The notes under the pieces were generated by a model. The model did no database searches and had not been told where the DNA came from. It saw only the letters and a list, made by a program, of their open reading frames with translations. The position numbers were made by a program, and so were the translations under genes. Of a DNA stretch of 64,000 nucleotides, positions 9,815-19,246 are shown in pieces; position 1 is the stretch's first letter, and each line of letters begins with the position of its first letter. Source of the stretch: Paenibacillus planticolens. Its GTDB lineage: Bacteria; Bacillota; Bacilli; Paenibacillales; NBRC-103111. Location: contig NZ_WHNZ01000015.1 of assembly GCF_013141725.1 (NCBI RefSeq), positions 466,765 to 530,764 on the forward strand, given 5' to 3'.

Positions 9815-11386
9815 TTGAGAAAAGCAGTAACCGTGGCGCTTATCGGAGCACTGTCTCTCGGTACCATGGCCGGATGCTCCACAGGAACAACTCAGCCGCA
9901 GGAAACAGCAATGTCTACAGCGACAACCGGAGTAAAGAAACCGCCGACGAAATTTTCCATATCCTATCCGACGACTGCGAATACCGGTTACCATACCCGT
10001 GTTGATATTAACAATGACAAATGGGTTAAAAAGTTAGAAGAGCTGACGGGCACAGATCTCACGCTCAGAATAACGGAAGTTAGCAAAATGAGTGTTATGT
10101 TCGCAAGCAATGACGTGCCCGATGTGGTTGGAAGCTTGGGAACAGCGACAGATAAAGCGATGTCAGGTTCGGTAGAAGCGGGCATGTTTATGCCGCTGGA
10201 TGACTTGCTGAAGCAGAATGCTCCTAATTTGATGAAATTGGTGCCGAAGGAAGCATGGGAGGCTGTTTCGTATAAAGGCAAAATTTATGGTATTCCAAAC
10301 TGGCTGAACAATCCGTCCCGGCGCGCCACCTTCATTCGCAGCGATCTTCTGGAGAAATCGGGGCTGCCGGCGCCGAAAACAGTTGACGACTTTTTGAATG
10401 TACTCCGCAAATTTAAAGAAATGGGCGTCAAGTATCCGTATGGGGGGCGTGAAACACTGAAATATGCCGATACGATCCTCGGCGCATACGACGTGCTTCC
10501 ATATAAAGAACAGTTCGAATTGGTAGACGGCCAAGTCGTACCGAAATTTTTCGATGTAGACAATATGACGAAGGCGTTGACGGTCTATAAGACCATGTTT
10601 GATGAAGGGCTGATGGCCAAGGAATTCGCAACGACGTCATCTACCGATTGGTTGAAAAATATTCGTGCCGGCGATGTTGGCATCTGGTCATCCAACCTGG
10701 TTAGCTTAAATGACTTCCGGACGAATATTCCGAATGCAGTGAAGGGCGCTAAGGTCGATGTAATCTCTTCGCCGAAGGGACCGGAAGGCAAAAGCGGTTA
10801 TCTCATGTATTTGCCAGTTACAAGTGCGCATTATATTAACAAAAATGTGAAGCCTGAGACAGCAGCGGAAATTGTAAAGTATTTCGATTGGATGTCGTCA
10901 GACGAAGCTTATAAGTTTTTCACTTTCGGAATCGAAGGCGATACATACACGGTGGTCGATGGTAAAATTAAGTATAAGGAACCGACCAACAAAGAGGAAC
11001 AAGAAGAGCAGGATCATCGGGGTACCTTGCACTCCGCCCATGAAAGCACCGTTAACCGTCTGAAAATGGAAACAGATCCTAACGGTCCGTATATTTTGAA
11101 TGCCTTTGATAACGTGCTTGCCCATGAAGGGTTATCCGGCATTGGCTTTGCTCCCGATTTGGAGGCTAATAGCAAATTCCCCGACGCTGCTTCACCGGGT
11201 TCGGATGCAGCTCCGAAAATCATTATGGATCATATGATCAAAATGATATACGGCAAAGAACCGATTTCCGACTGGCCGAAGGTCATTGAAGAGTATAAAA
11301 GCAAAGGCGGATATGAGATCATCAAAGAAGCAACCGACCGTTATCAGAATAAAAAGGGTGTACTTCTCCTAGGGAAGAAACTGTGA
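9815..11386 (+). CDS. Extracellular solute-binding lipoprotein (LplA type), paralogue 1
   Basis: A 523-residue type 1 solute-binding protein. The signal peptide ends in a lipobox (LGTMAGC, Cys21), so it is anchored to the outer face of the membrane. After a short low-complexity linker, the body begins FSISYPTTANTGYHTRVD. It starts at TTG, with GAAGGGA upstream. This size (above 500 residues) is typical of LplA-like proteins that bind larger saccharides. It is closely related along its whole length to the next gene product, sharing for example MPLDDLLKQNAPNL and KEPISDWPKVIEEYK. A terminator follows, so it ends a transcription unit that begins upstream. Confidence 0.93.
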   Translation: MRKAVTVALIGALSLGTMAGCSTGTTQPQETAMSTATTGVKKPPTKFSISYPTTANTGYHTRVDINNDKWVKKLEELTGTDLTLRITEVSKMSVMFASNDVPDVVGSLGTATDKAMSGSVEAGMFMPLDDLLKQNAPNLMKLVPKEAWEAVSYKGKIYGIPNWLNNPSRRATFIRSDLLEKSGLPAPKTVDDFLNVLRKFKEMGVKYPYGGRETLKYADTILGAYDVLPYKEQFELVDGQVVPKFFDVDNMTKALTVYKTMFDEGLMAKEFATTSSTDWLKNIRAGDVGIWSSNLVSLNDFRTNIPNAVKGAKVDVISSPKGPEGKSGYLMYLPVTSAHYINKNVKPETAAEIVKYFDWMSSDEAYKFFTFGIEGDTYTVVDGKIKYKEPTNKEEQEEQDHRGTLHSAHESTVNRLKMETDPNGPYILNAFDNVLAHEGLSGIGFAPDLEANSKFPDAASPGSDAAPKIIMDHMIKMIYGKEPISDWPKVIEEYKSKGGYEIIKEATDRYQNKKGVLLLGKKL

Positions 11387-11401
11387 AAAACAAATGAAAA
11401 G

Positions 11402-11428
11402 ACTGTCCCTGTGCGGGACGGTTTTTTG
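11402..11428 (+). terminator. Intrinsic terminator after first binding protein
   Basis: Stem CTGTCCC / GGGACGG with a TGTGC loop, followed by TTTTTTG. It lies 15 bases after the stop and separates the two binding-protein genes into different transcription units, or reduces readthrough between them. Confidence 0.85.
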
Positions 11429-11526
11429 TCACATGCTAATCGTCTGGCAATCGTATAAAATGACAGGTCTCCTTAAATTTATACATTTAGAAAATAAATC
11501 ATAATCGCTATGATAATGTCAGATCA

Positions 11527-11541
11527 TTGAAATCGCTTGCA
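11527..11541 (+). promoter_or_regulatory. Candidate CcpA-binding cre site
   Basis: TTGAAATCGCTTGCA fits every position of the published cre consensus WTGNAANCGNWNNCW. It lies 26 bases before the start codon of the second binding protein and about 10 bases after a possible -10 element (TATGAT at about 11511, with a weak TTAGAA 16 bases upstream). The position suits carbon catabolite repression of that gene. CcpA itself is not in the window. Confidence 0.65.
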
Positions 11542-11566
11542 AACAAACAAGGAAAGCAGGGGTTAT

Positions 11567-13141
11567 ATGAAAAAACCGATCAGTCTCGCTCTGGCTGTCA
11601 TCCTGACAGCATCTGCACTCACGGCTTGTTCGACAGATGAGAAAACAACTGAAAAAGCATCGTCGCAGCCGTCTGCAATTACGAAGAAAGAACCGGCGAA
11701 ATTCTCTATCCTTTTTCCAACGACGGTAAGTACGGGCTATCATACCCGTGTGCCGGATTTGAACAAGGACAAATGGGTGCTGAAGCTTGAGCAGTTAACG
11801 AACACGGATTTGGACGTTAAAGTGATGGAGGATGCCAAATTCGGCGTTATGTTCGCAAGCAACGATATTCCCGATGTTGTCGGCAGTATCGGCGGCCCGG
11901 GCAGCAAATCGATGTCCGGTTCCGTGGAGAACGGCGTATTTATGCCGCTGGACGATCTGCTGAAGCAGAATGCTCCGAATTTGCTGAAAATAATTCCAAA
12001 GGCGGCTTGGGACAGCGTCTCCTATAACGGCAAAATTTATGGGGTTCCTGAATTTCTGAGCAATCCGTCCCGTCGATCTACGTTCATTCGTACAGATCTA
12101 CTGGAAAAAACAGGGCTTCAACCGCCGAAAACGGTGGATGAATTTCTTAATGTGCTGCGGGCGTTCAAGAAGCTCGGTGTAGAGAATCCTTACCAAATGA
12201 GAGAAAACTTCAAGTATGCGGACGTTATTTTGGGAGCGTACGATGTACTGCCTTATAAGGATCAATTTGAGCTGGTAGACGGTCAGGTTGTCCCGAAATT
12301 TTTCGATGTGGAAAATGTCCAGAAAGCTCTTACTACATACAAAACGATGTATGACGAAGGCTTGATTCCAAAGGAATTCGCTACGATCACCTCCACCGAT
12401 TTTTCAAAGAATATTGAATCGGGCAAAGCGGGGATTTGGTCGCAGAACGCTTCAGGTTTGCCGGGGTACCGCACGAAAATTCAGCAAGCCGTACCGGGGT
12501 CCAAGGTTGATATTGTCGCATCGCCGAAAGGACCGGAAGGCAAAGGCGGATACTTCTACTATGCGCCGGTCATCCGTACCTTCTTTATTAACAAAAATGT
12601 GAAGCAAGAAACAGCAGCAAACATTGTTAAAATGTTCGATTGGATGGTGTCGCCGGAAGCCGAAACCTTCTTCACCTTCGGAATTGAAGGGGATACCTAC
12701 ACCAAGGACAGCAGCGGAAACATCAATTATAAATTCCCTACGACGAAGGAAGAGACCGATGAAGAAGGTTTCCGCAGCGGAACCTTGTGGGCCGTGCATG
12801 ACTCCACTTACAATAAGCCAAGGCTGCTGCTGAACGAGGATGGCAAAGCGACTTTGAAAGCATTCGATGAGGTATTGACCAAGGAAGGGCTATCAGGCAT
12901 CGGATTTTATCCGGATTTGAGCACGTTCTCCAAATTCCCTGATTTAGCGGCGCCACAACCCGACGTTGGTCCCAAAATCATCGTGGATCACATGATTAAA
13001 ATGATTTACGGTAAAGAACCTATCTCCGATTGGCCAAAAGTGATCGAAGAGTATAAGGCCAAAGGCGGCAATGAAATTATTAAAGAAGCGACAGAGCGCT
13101 GGAACAAGAAGCAAGGCGCGGTTATGATCGATATTAAATAG
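11567..13141 (+). CDS. Extracellular solute-binding lipoprotein (LplA type), paralogue 2
   Basis: A 524-residue lipoprotein; the signal peptide ends at the LTAC lipobox (Cys18). It is homologous end to end with the preceding gene product, differing mainly in the linker, in ligand-facing loops and in a C-terminal insertion. The ATG at 11567 has AGGAAAGCAGGGG upstream and starts a proper signal peptide, whereas the TTG 30 bases upstream overlaps the cre site. It has its own promoter region and terminator, so it can be expressed independently of the permeases. Tandem binding proteins may broaden the ligand range of one permease pair. Confidence 0.93.
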   Translation: MKKPISLALAVILTASALTACSTDEKTTEKASSQPSAITKKEPAKFSILFPTTVSTGYHTRVPDLNKDKWVLKLEQLTNTDLDVKVMEDAKFGVMFASNDIPDVVGSIGGPGSKSMSGSVENGVFMPLDDLLKQNAPNLLKIIPKAAWDSVSYNGKIYGVPEFLSNPSRRSTFIRTDLLEKTGLQPPKTVDEFLNVLRAFKKLGVENPYQMRENFKYADVILGAYDVLPYKDQFELVDGQVVPKFFDVENVQKALTTYKTMYDEGLIPKEFATITSTDFSKNIESGKAGIWSQNASGLPGYRTKIQQAVPGSKVDIVASPKGPEGKGGYFYYAPVIRTFFINKNVKQETAANIVKMFDWMVSPEAETFFTFGIEGDTYTKDSSGNINYKFPTTKEETDEEGFRSGTLWAVHDSTYNKPRLLLNEDGKATLKAFDEVLTKEGLSGIGFYPDLSTFSKFPDLAAPQPDVGPKIIVDHMIKMIYGKEPISDWPKVIEEYKAKGGNEIIKEATERWNKKQGAVMIDIK

Positions 13142-13156
13142 GCTGTTGAACGAAGA

Positions 13157-13200
13157 AAGTATCCTTACAGCAAGGTAACCTGCTGAGGGATACTTTTTTC
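13157..13200 (+). terminator. Strong intrinsic terminator after second binding protein
   Basis: Outer stem AAGTATCC / GGATACTT with a nested CAGCAGGT-like inner hairpin, followed by TTTTTTC. The next gene starts only 24 bases later, so its transcription must depend on readthrough or a promoter hidden upstream. Confidence 0.85.
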
Positions 13201-13224
13201 GAAACGATGGAAGGGGACCAGCAG

Positions 13225-14187
13225 TTGAAAGCGATATTGGTGGGTTTGGGTGCTGCAGGATTTAGTTGGTATAAACGTTTGCGAGATCGTGGATTATTAG
13301 CAGCAGTGGTTGAGGTGGATGTGGCGATGAAAGCGAAGATGGGGGAAGATCCCTTTCCCTTTTATACTTCGTTAGAGGAAGCCTTGCAGCATGAGCAGGC
13401 GGATTTTCTTGTCAACGTGACTTCGCCGATGATGCACACGGCGGTGAATCACGCGGCATTTGACCGTAAGCTGGCAGTTTTGTGCGAAAAGCCGATTTCT
13501 TTTGACTATGAGGAATCCATTGAAGTTGTCGCCCGGGCAGAGCGGGAAAAGCTGCCTTTTATGATTGCCGAAAATTATCGCAGGATGCCGTATATCCGTA
13601 AAACGAAACAGCTTCTGGACGAAGGCGTTATCGGAAGTTTGTCTTCTTTGGATATACAGTTTTACAGGTACCACAACGTACAAAGGAAATATACAGTCAG
13701 TGTCCTGGATGATATCGGTGTTCATCACATGGACTTGCTTCGTTATTTAAGCGGTAGAGAAGGAAAATCGGTGCAGGCCAGGCTGTATAATCCGGTTAAT
13801 GCGTGGGAACAGGAAGGCGCCGTCATTAATGCTTACGCGTTCTTTGAAATGGATAACGGGATTACGGCTTCGTACAGCGCATCCATCTCAGCCAGAGGGA
13901 CCGAAACGCCATGGAGCGGAAATTGGCGAATCGAAGGCACTGAGGGAGCGATCGAAGTCGTCGATAAGGAAATTCGCGTCATCAAGGACGGGAAGGCGCT
14001 GCTGATCGAAGATTACAGCGGTGTGGACGAAACGGATACGCTGGACGAATTTGTGGATTCGCTGCGGGAGAGGCGCGAAGCGGAAACAAGCGGCAGGGAT
14101 TATTTGAAAACGCAGGCGATTGTGCATTATGCCAAGCTGGCAAGCGAGTCTGGTCAGACTTGCGTCATTGAGGTTCCGACTTTATAG
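13225..14187 (+). CDS. Gfo/Idh/MocA-family sugar oxidoreductase
   Basis: About 320 residues with an N-terminal Rossmann fold (KAILVGLGAAGFSWY), the family CEKPIS motif near residue 92 (LCEKPISFDYEES), and a C-terminal alpha/beta domain containing the VHHMDLLRY segment with the likely catalytic His. These enzymes oxidise or epimerise sugars or inositols using NAD(P). The TTG at 13225 is preferred because GGAAGGGGA lies 7 bases upstream and the glycine-rich loop then begins at residue 2. The in-frame ATG at 13207 has no ribosome site. Its stop abuts the GH31 gene. The substrate is unknown, probably a sugar released by the adjacent glycosidases. Confidence 0.88.
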   Translation: MKAILVGLGAAGFSWYKRLRDRGLLAAVVEVDVAMKAKMGEDPFPFYTSLEEALQHEQADFLVNVTSPMMHTAVNHAAFDRKLAVLCEKPISFDYEESIEVVARAEREKLPFMIAENYRRMPYIRKTKQLLDEGVIGSLSSLDIQFYRYHNVQRKYTVSVLDDIGVHHMDLLRYLSGREGKSVQARLYNPVNAWEQEGAVINAYAFFEMDNGITASYSASISARGTETPWSGNWRIEGTEGAIEVVDKEIRVIKDGKALLIEDYSGVDETDTLDEFVDSLRERREAETSGRDYLKTQAIVHYAKLASESGQTCVIEVPTL

Positions 14188-14205
14188 ATGAATGGAGAAT
14201 CGAGT

Positions 14206-16341
14206 ATGCCGATCGAAAATTGGGAACAAACGGCGCCAGGCATTTGGCGCTTAACCATTAGAGAGCCTCGGGGGATGACTCCGCTAAGTTGGATGGGCGT
14301 TTCGCCCAAGGATGAAGCGCTGCAGCAGATGCCGCTGGTACAGCCGCCTTTTGCTTGGGACGCTATTGAGCTTGAGGAAGTCGGCGAGAGCCTCATTCTA
14401 TCCTTTCCGCTGAATCCAACCGAAAAGCTGTATGGTACAGGCCTTCAGCTGATGCGAATGAATCAACGGGGGAAAAGCCGTTATTTGCGGGTCAACAGCG
14501 ATCCTAAGCAGGATACCGGTGAAACGCATGCGCCTGTCCCTTTTTATGTAAGCGATCAGGGCTACGGTGTATGGGTCGATACTTCCCGTATTGTGACACT
14601 GTATTGCGGTTCTACTTTAAAACAAGAAGATACGAAGAACGAGGAGATTCGCGATCGCAATACGGATAAGGGATGGAAGGCTACGCCGGTAGCTTCGCGG
14701 GTCGAGATTCGGATTCCTGCCGAAGGCGCAGTCATCTATTTATTTGGCGGGCCTGCTCTTTCGGATGTGGTTGCCAGATACAATTTATTTTGCGGTGGAG
14801 GCGTGCTGCCTCCCAAATGGGGACTTGGTTTCTGGCACCGCGTCCCGACGCTGTATAGCGATCAGCAAGTGCTCGAAGAAGCCGGGGAGTTCCGTCTTCG
14901 CGATATTCCTTGCGATGTGATCGGACTGGAACCCGGCTGGCATAGCCATAGCTATCCGGTCAGCTATGAATGGGAAAAGAGCAGATTCCCTGATCCCGAA
15001 AGCTTTGTCCGTGAGCTCGCACAAAAGGGCTTTCGCGTGAACCTCTGGGAGCACCCCTACGTCTCGCCGCAGAGCGATTTGTATGCTGCGCTGCAGCCGC
15101 TTTCGGGAAGCCATACCGTGTGGGGCGGGCTTGCGCCGGACTACGCTCTGCCGGAGGCAGCTGGGCTCTATAAGAAGCAGCATGAAGAGCAGCACGTCAA
15201 CATTGGGGTGTCCGGGTACAAGCTGGATGAGTGTGATGGCAGTGAATTGACGAATCACTCATGGATGTTCCCGGCGCATGCCCGGTTCCCATCCGGCTTG
15301 GACGGCGAACAGATGAGGCAGATGTACGGGTTAATGTTTCAAAAAATGACGGCCGATCTGTTCCGCAGCCACAACCGCAGAACGTACGGACTCGTCCGGG
15401 CTTCGAATGCCGCAGCTTCCACGATGCCTTATGTGTTGTACTCGGATCTGTACGACCATAAGCAGTTTATTCGGGCGCTTTGCAACTCCTCATTCAGCGG
15501 CCTGCTGTGGACACCGGAGGTGCGCAGGGCGAGAAACGCCGAAGATTGGGTTCGGCGGATGCAAACCGTCTGTTTCTCCCCGTTGGCTATGCTGAACGCT
15601 TGGGGTGACGGGACAAAGCCTTGGTCCTTCCCGGAAGTGGAGGGCATTGTTCGGCATTATATTAAGCTGCGGATGAGGCTGCTGCCGTATTTGTACACCG
15701 CCTTCGCCATCTACCGTGAGCAGGGAATTCCGCCTTTCCGGGCGATGCCTTTCGTCCTGACGCCAAATGAGATTGCCGATGCTGAAGCGAAGTCAGCCGC
15801 AGATGAGCAGCTCCTGCTGAATACGACAGATGCCGCATACGGCAAGAAAAAAGCGAGAGAGTGGGACGACCAATACATGGTTGGCGATGCGCTGCTCGTA
15901 GCTCCGATGGTTGAGGGGGAGACGGAACGCGACGTACTTTTGCCTGCGGGCGTCTGGTATGGGTTGGAAACCGGGGAGCGGTATACCGGCGGCTGCGTGA
16001 TCCGGGTACAAGCAGGCTTGGATCATATCCCGATTTTCGTCAAAAGCGGATCGATCCTTCCAATGATGGCTGCCCTGCCGCATGTACCGGCATGTGGAAC
16101 GCGGACGGAGATCGAGCTCGTGCATTTTGGCTTAGAACCCGGGACAGCACGGCTCTATGACGATGATGGGGAAACCTTCGATTATGAGCAAGGCAAATGC
16201 AGCTGGTGGGAAGTGTCGATTGCCCAAGATCAAGATGGCCGTTATGCCGGTGTATGGACGGGAGAAAATGATGCCTCGTCTTCCTACCACGTTGTCAACT
16301 GGCGATTCTCGCAAACGAGGTTGATGAACGAACGGTCGTGA
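14206..16341 (+). CDS. GH31-family glycosidase
   Basis: About 711 residues with an N-terminal beta-sandwich, a barrel starting near KWGLGFWHRVPT, the candidate nucleophile Asp in SGYKLDECDG, and beta-sandwich C-terminal domains (LLVAPMVEG, RLYDDDGETFDYE). These are the GH31 landmarks. The usual acid/base motif WSGDN is replaced by LYSDLYDHK, so the Asp after Ser is the likely acid/base. This divergence suggests a specificity other than classical alpha-glucosidase, such as alpha-galactosidase or alpha-xylosidase-like. The ATG at 14206 is preferred over 14188 because GGAGAA lies 6 bases before it. No signal peptide, so cytoplasmic. Confidence 0.85.
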   Translation: MPIENWEQTAPGIWRLTIREPRGMTPLSWMGVSPKDEALQQMPLVQPPFAWDAIELEEVGESLILSFPLNPTEKLYGTGLQLMRMNQRGKSRYLRVNSDPKQDTGETHAPVPFYVSDQGYGVWVDTSRIVTLYCGSTLKQEDTKNEEIRDRNTDKGWKATPVASRVEIRIPAEGAVIYLFGGPALSDVVARYNLFCGGGVLPPKWGLGFWHRVPTLYSDQQVLEEAGEFRLRDIPCDVIGLEPGWHSHSYPVSYEWEKSRFPDPESFVRELAQKGFRVNLWEHPYVSPQSDLYAALQPLSGSHTVWGGLAPDYALPEAAGLYKKQHEEQHVNIGVSGYKLDECDGSELTNHSWMFPAHARFPSGLDGEQMRQMYGLMFQKMTADLFRSHNRRTYGLVRASNAAASTMPYVLYSDLYDHKQFIRALCNSSFSGLLWTPEVRRARNAEDWVRRMQTVCFSPLAMLNAWGDGTKPWSFPEVEGIVRHYIKLRMRLLPYLYTAFAIYREQGIPPFRAMPFVLTPNEIADAEAKSAADEQLLLNTTDAAYGKKKAREWDDQYMVGDALLVAPMVEGETERDVLLPAGVWYGLETGERYTGGCVIRVQAGLDHIPIFVKSGSILPMMAALPHVPACGTRTEIELVHFGLEPGTARLYDDDGETFDYEQGKCSWWEVSIAQDQDGRYAGVWTGENDASSSYHVVNWRFSQTRLMNERS

Positions 16342-16386
16342 GTCATAATTGGATTAACAACGCGGAAAAGCATAAGGAGGTCTGAC

Positions 16387-17406
16387 ATGCATGTACTAAT
16401 CGTAGACGATGAACCTGTTATTCGCAGAGGAATGGTAAAAATGGCGGAAATGTACGCCCCAGCCTTCTCCAAAATTCAGACGGCCGAGAACGGCGAAGCT
16501 GCTTTGGAGCAAATCCGGGCTTCTGAGCCTGATCTGGTGTTAACGGATGTTCGCATGCCCAAAATGGACGGACTGGAATTATGCAAAATTATTCATGAGG
16601 AATTTCCTCATATTAAAACCGTTGTCATATCCGGTTACAATGACTTTGCATATGCGCAGAAAAGTATGAGCTACGGTGTCAGGCACTATTTGTTGAAACC
16701 GGCTACAAAGAGCGATGTCCATGACATGCTGGATCAATTGATCAAAAAACCGAAACAGGGTTATTTATCGCCGTCCCGTTATATTGAATGGATTGATCAA
16801 ATGGAACAGCAAATTTGGGCGCTGCAAACGGAGGAACTCCGAAGCCTCATCGTTCGCTGGCGCGAATATTGCCTGTCTGCCAATATTTCGCTTGCCCAGC
16901 TGAAAGAGCTGCTGGATGATTGCAATGCGATGCTTGTGAAACGCTTCCAAGCTCGCCATTACTCGCCTTCGTCCGTTCCTGCACGCTTGCAAGCGGATAG
17001 TGTTAAAGAAGCGCTGGACGCATTTGAAAAAGGCCTTTTGAAGATGCTCAGTGGATTGCATGCGGTGCGCAGCGGTCATTTCAAAGATCCGATGGAAGAA
17101 GCCAAGGCGTATATCGACAGCAGGCTGTCGGAGGATATTTCCCTGGATCAAGTCGCTGCCATGGTCGGATTGACGCCGACGTATTTCAGCTCGCTTTTTA
17201 AAAAGATAACCCAAGAGACCTTCGTGCAGTACCGGATCAACAAACGGATGGCCAAAGCGAAAGAAATGCTGGCTGTTCCGCATGTTCGAATTGTCGATGT
17301 CGCGGCGGATGTAGGGTATGACGATTACCCCCATTTTACAAAAACCTTCAAAAAAATAGTCGGCGTTTGCCCGACGGAATACCGCGCCAGACTAGGTATC
17401 AAATGA
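16387..17406 (+). CDS. AraC-type response regulator (YesN-like, short form)
   Basis: 339 residues. The N-terminal receiver has phospho-acceptor Asp54 in VLTDVRMPKMDG and the conserved Lys in YLLKPAT. A helical linker follows, then a C-terminal AraC/XylS double helix-turn-helix (about 240-335; DQVAAMVGLTPTYFSSLFKK). Most YesN-type regulators are about 500 residues with an extra central domain; this one lacks most of it. Its TGA overlaps the kinase ATG, so the two are translationally coupled. It is the probable activator of the surrounding glycan locus. GGAGG lies upstream of the ATG at 16387. Confidence 0.93.
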   Translation: MHVLIVDDEPVIRRGMVKMAEMYAPAFSKIQTAENGEAALEQIRASEPDLVLTDVRMPKMDGLELCKIIHEEFPHIKTVVISGYNDFAYAQKSMSYGVRHYLLKPATKSDVHDMLDQLIKKPKQGYLSPSRYIEWIDQMEQQIWALQTEELRSLIVRWREYCLSANISLAQLKELLDDCNAMLVKRFQARHYSPSSVPARLQADSVKEALDAFEKGLLKMLSGLHAVRSGHFKDPMEEAKAYIDSRLSEDISLDQVAAMVGLTPTYFSSLFKKITQETFVQYRINKRMAKAKEMLAVPHVRIVDVAADVGYDDYPHFTKTFKKIVGVCPTEYRARLGIK

Positions 17407-19223
17407 AGATAAGAGGTTTTACGAAGAAGATATTCGTCTATTTTCTCATTGTCATTATCCTTTCGCTCAGTTGTGTAGGTTTCTTCTCGTATATGATTAC
17501 TTCCGGTGAGCTGGAGGAAATGGTAGAGGACCAAATGAATCAAATTGCCGGAAACGCCGTTCACCATACCGATCTGTATTTAAAGGACTACGAGCGCTCC
17601 ATTGTCTCGTTACTAACGAATAGACAGATCATGGAGTTCATTGACCTGCCTGTCACAAGGGAAGAATATGATTATTATATGTATCGGAAAACGATACGGG
17701 AATTTAGCGTAGATCCTTTATTTATTCGCAATCCCAAACTGGCTTCCGTCTATCTGATCAGCGATAAGAAGAATGCGGTTTACTATTACAACAATGTGAA
17801 CGAGATGTCCTTCAACGCCGAGGATATTCAAAAGCAGCGCGATTATTTTCTTGCGAATACGACGCCGGACGGGCAATTAAGCATACTGAATCACACGATT
17901 ATTGAAGGGCAAGAGAACCAGATGCTGACGATTGTCCGCCGTATTCGCGGCTATACGTCACCGGAAATGTCCGGTTTGCTAGCGATTGAAATGCGGTCTG
18001 CCGACCTGTCTGCCTTATGGAAAGGCATCGATTTAGGGAAGTATGGCTACCTGTTTATCATTGACGATAAAGGGCGCTACATTTACCACCCCAATGGAGG
18101 AAAAGTCGGAACGGGGGTTCCAAAAGCTTTTTTTGAAAAGCTGAATCAAGCCGGTTCGCGTGCCTTTACCGACGCCAATGAAGGCGATGAGCGCATGTAC
18201 GTAGCCCGCAAATCTGAGTTTTCGGATTGGCAGCTCGTTGTTTCCATGCCGCTTCGCGAGCTGCGCAAGCCGCTATCCAACATTCGTTCGACAACGCTCG
18301 TTGTCGGTCTGTTCACGTTGGTATTAGCGCTCCTGCTCGCCTACAGATTCGGCAAATCGATTGCCAAACCGGTTCAAACGCTCAAAAGCGGCATGCGGGA
18401 GACGGAAAAGGGGAATTGGGCCACGATTCCGCTCCCTCCTCACCGTGACGAAATTGTTGAATTGATGGTCCGCTATAATTTGATGGTCAAGCGGCTTTCG
18501 GAAGCCGTTGATCGCGTAGTCCAAGTGGAACTAAGCAATTCGGAAATTAGGATGGAGCGGCAGAAGGCGGAGTTTCAATCTCTGCAGCTGCAGATCAATC
18601 CGCATTTTATGTACAACACGCTGGAGACAATCGTTTGTTATGCAACCATTCAGGATTCCGAGGAAATTTCAGAAATCGTGAAAGCGCTCGCGTATATGCT
18701 GCGATACTCCGTTCAGACGAATCTGGAAGAAATTACAGTGGCTAACGAGCTGAAGCACGTTATGTATTATTTGCTCGTATTGAAGCATCGCATAGGTCGG
18801 GAGTTCGAGATCGACGTTGCCATTAAGCCTGAATATTTGCTTCATGTCATGGTTCGTCTGACGCTTCAACCGCTGGTTGAAAATGTGTTTCAACATGCCT
18901 TTCCGGACGGTCTGGAGGACTACCACTATATTCGGATCGACGGCGGGATTCGCGAAGGCATCTTTTGGATCAGTGTAGAGGATAATGGTTCCGGGATGTC
19001 GGAGACGAAGCTCAGTCAGCTCCAAGAGAAATTGAATACTAATCGATTGGCGGACGGAGAAGTGGATGAAGCGGGTAAAAAAGGCGGAATTGGCGTATTG
19101 AACGTTCACCGCAGAATTCAAATGGTCTATGGGGAACAGTATGGCTTGCAAATTGAAAGCAAAGCCGAACAAGGAACCAAAATGATCATGATGATGCCGG
19201 CATCGTCTAAAAATGCACTCTAG
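17403..19223 (+). CDS. YesM-like sensor histidine kinase
   Basis: About 606 residues. A first membrane helix (about 9-30) is followed by an extracellular Cache-like sensor (31-295), a second helix (about 302-322), HAMP (about 324-378) and a His_kinase domain with His401 in [11 protein letters not shown]. The ATPase domain has [21 protein letters not shown] and [13 protein letters not shown]. The ATG at 17403 overlaps the regulator stop (ATGA), which defines the start. It probably senses an extracellular sugar or a ligand-loaded binding protein and signals to the preceding regulator. Confidence 0.93.
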   Translation: MKIRGFTKKIFVYFLIVIILSLSCVGFFSYMITSGELEEMVEDQMNQIAGNAVHHTDLYLKDYERSIVSLLTNRQIMEFIDLPVTREEYDYYMYRKTIREFSVDPLFIRNPKLASVYLISDKKNAVYYYNNVNEMSFNAEDIQKQRDYFLANTTPDGQLSILNHTIIEGQENQMLTIVRRIRGYTSPEMSGLLAIEMRSADLSALWKGIDLGKYGYLFIIDDKGRYIYHPNGGKVGTGVPKAFFEKLNQAGSRAFTDANEGDERMYVARKSEFSDWQLVVSMPLRELRKPLSNIRSTTLVVGLFTLVLALLLAYRFGKSIAKPVQTLKSGMRETEKGNWATIPLPPHRDEIVELMVRYNLMVKRLSEAVDRVVQVELSNSEIRMERQKAEFQSLQLQINPHFMYNTLETIVCYATIQDSEEISEIVKALAYMLRYSVQTNLEEITVANELKHVMYYLLVLKHRIGREFEIDVAIKPEYLLHVMVRLTLQPLVENVFQHAFPDGLEDYHYIRIDGGIREGIFWISVEDNGSGMSETKLSQLQEKLNTNRLADGEVDEAGKKGGIGVLNVHRRIQMVYGEQYGLQIESKAEQGTKMIMMMPASSKNAL

Positions 19224-19246
19224 GGCGGCGCAGAGGGGGAATTTGT

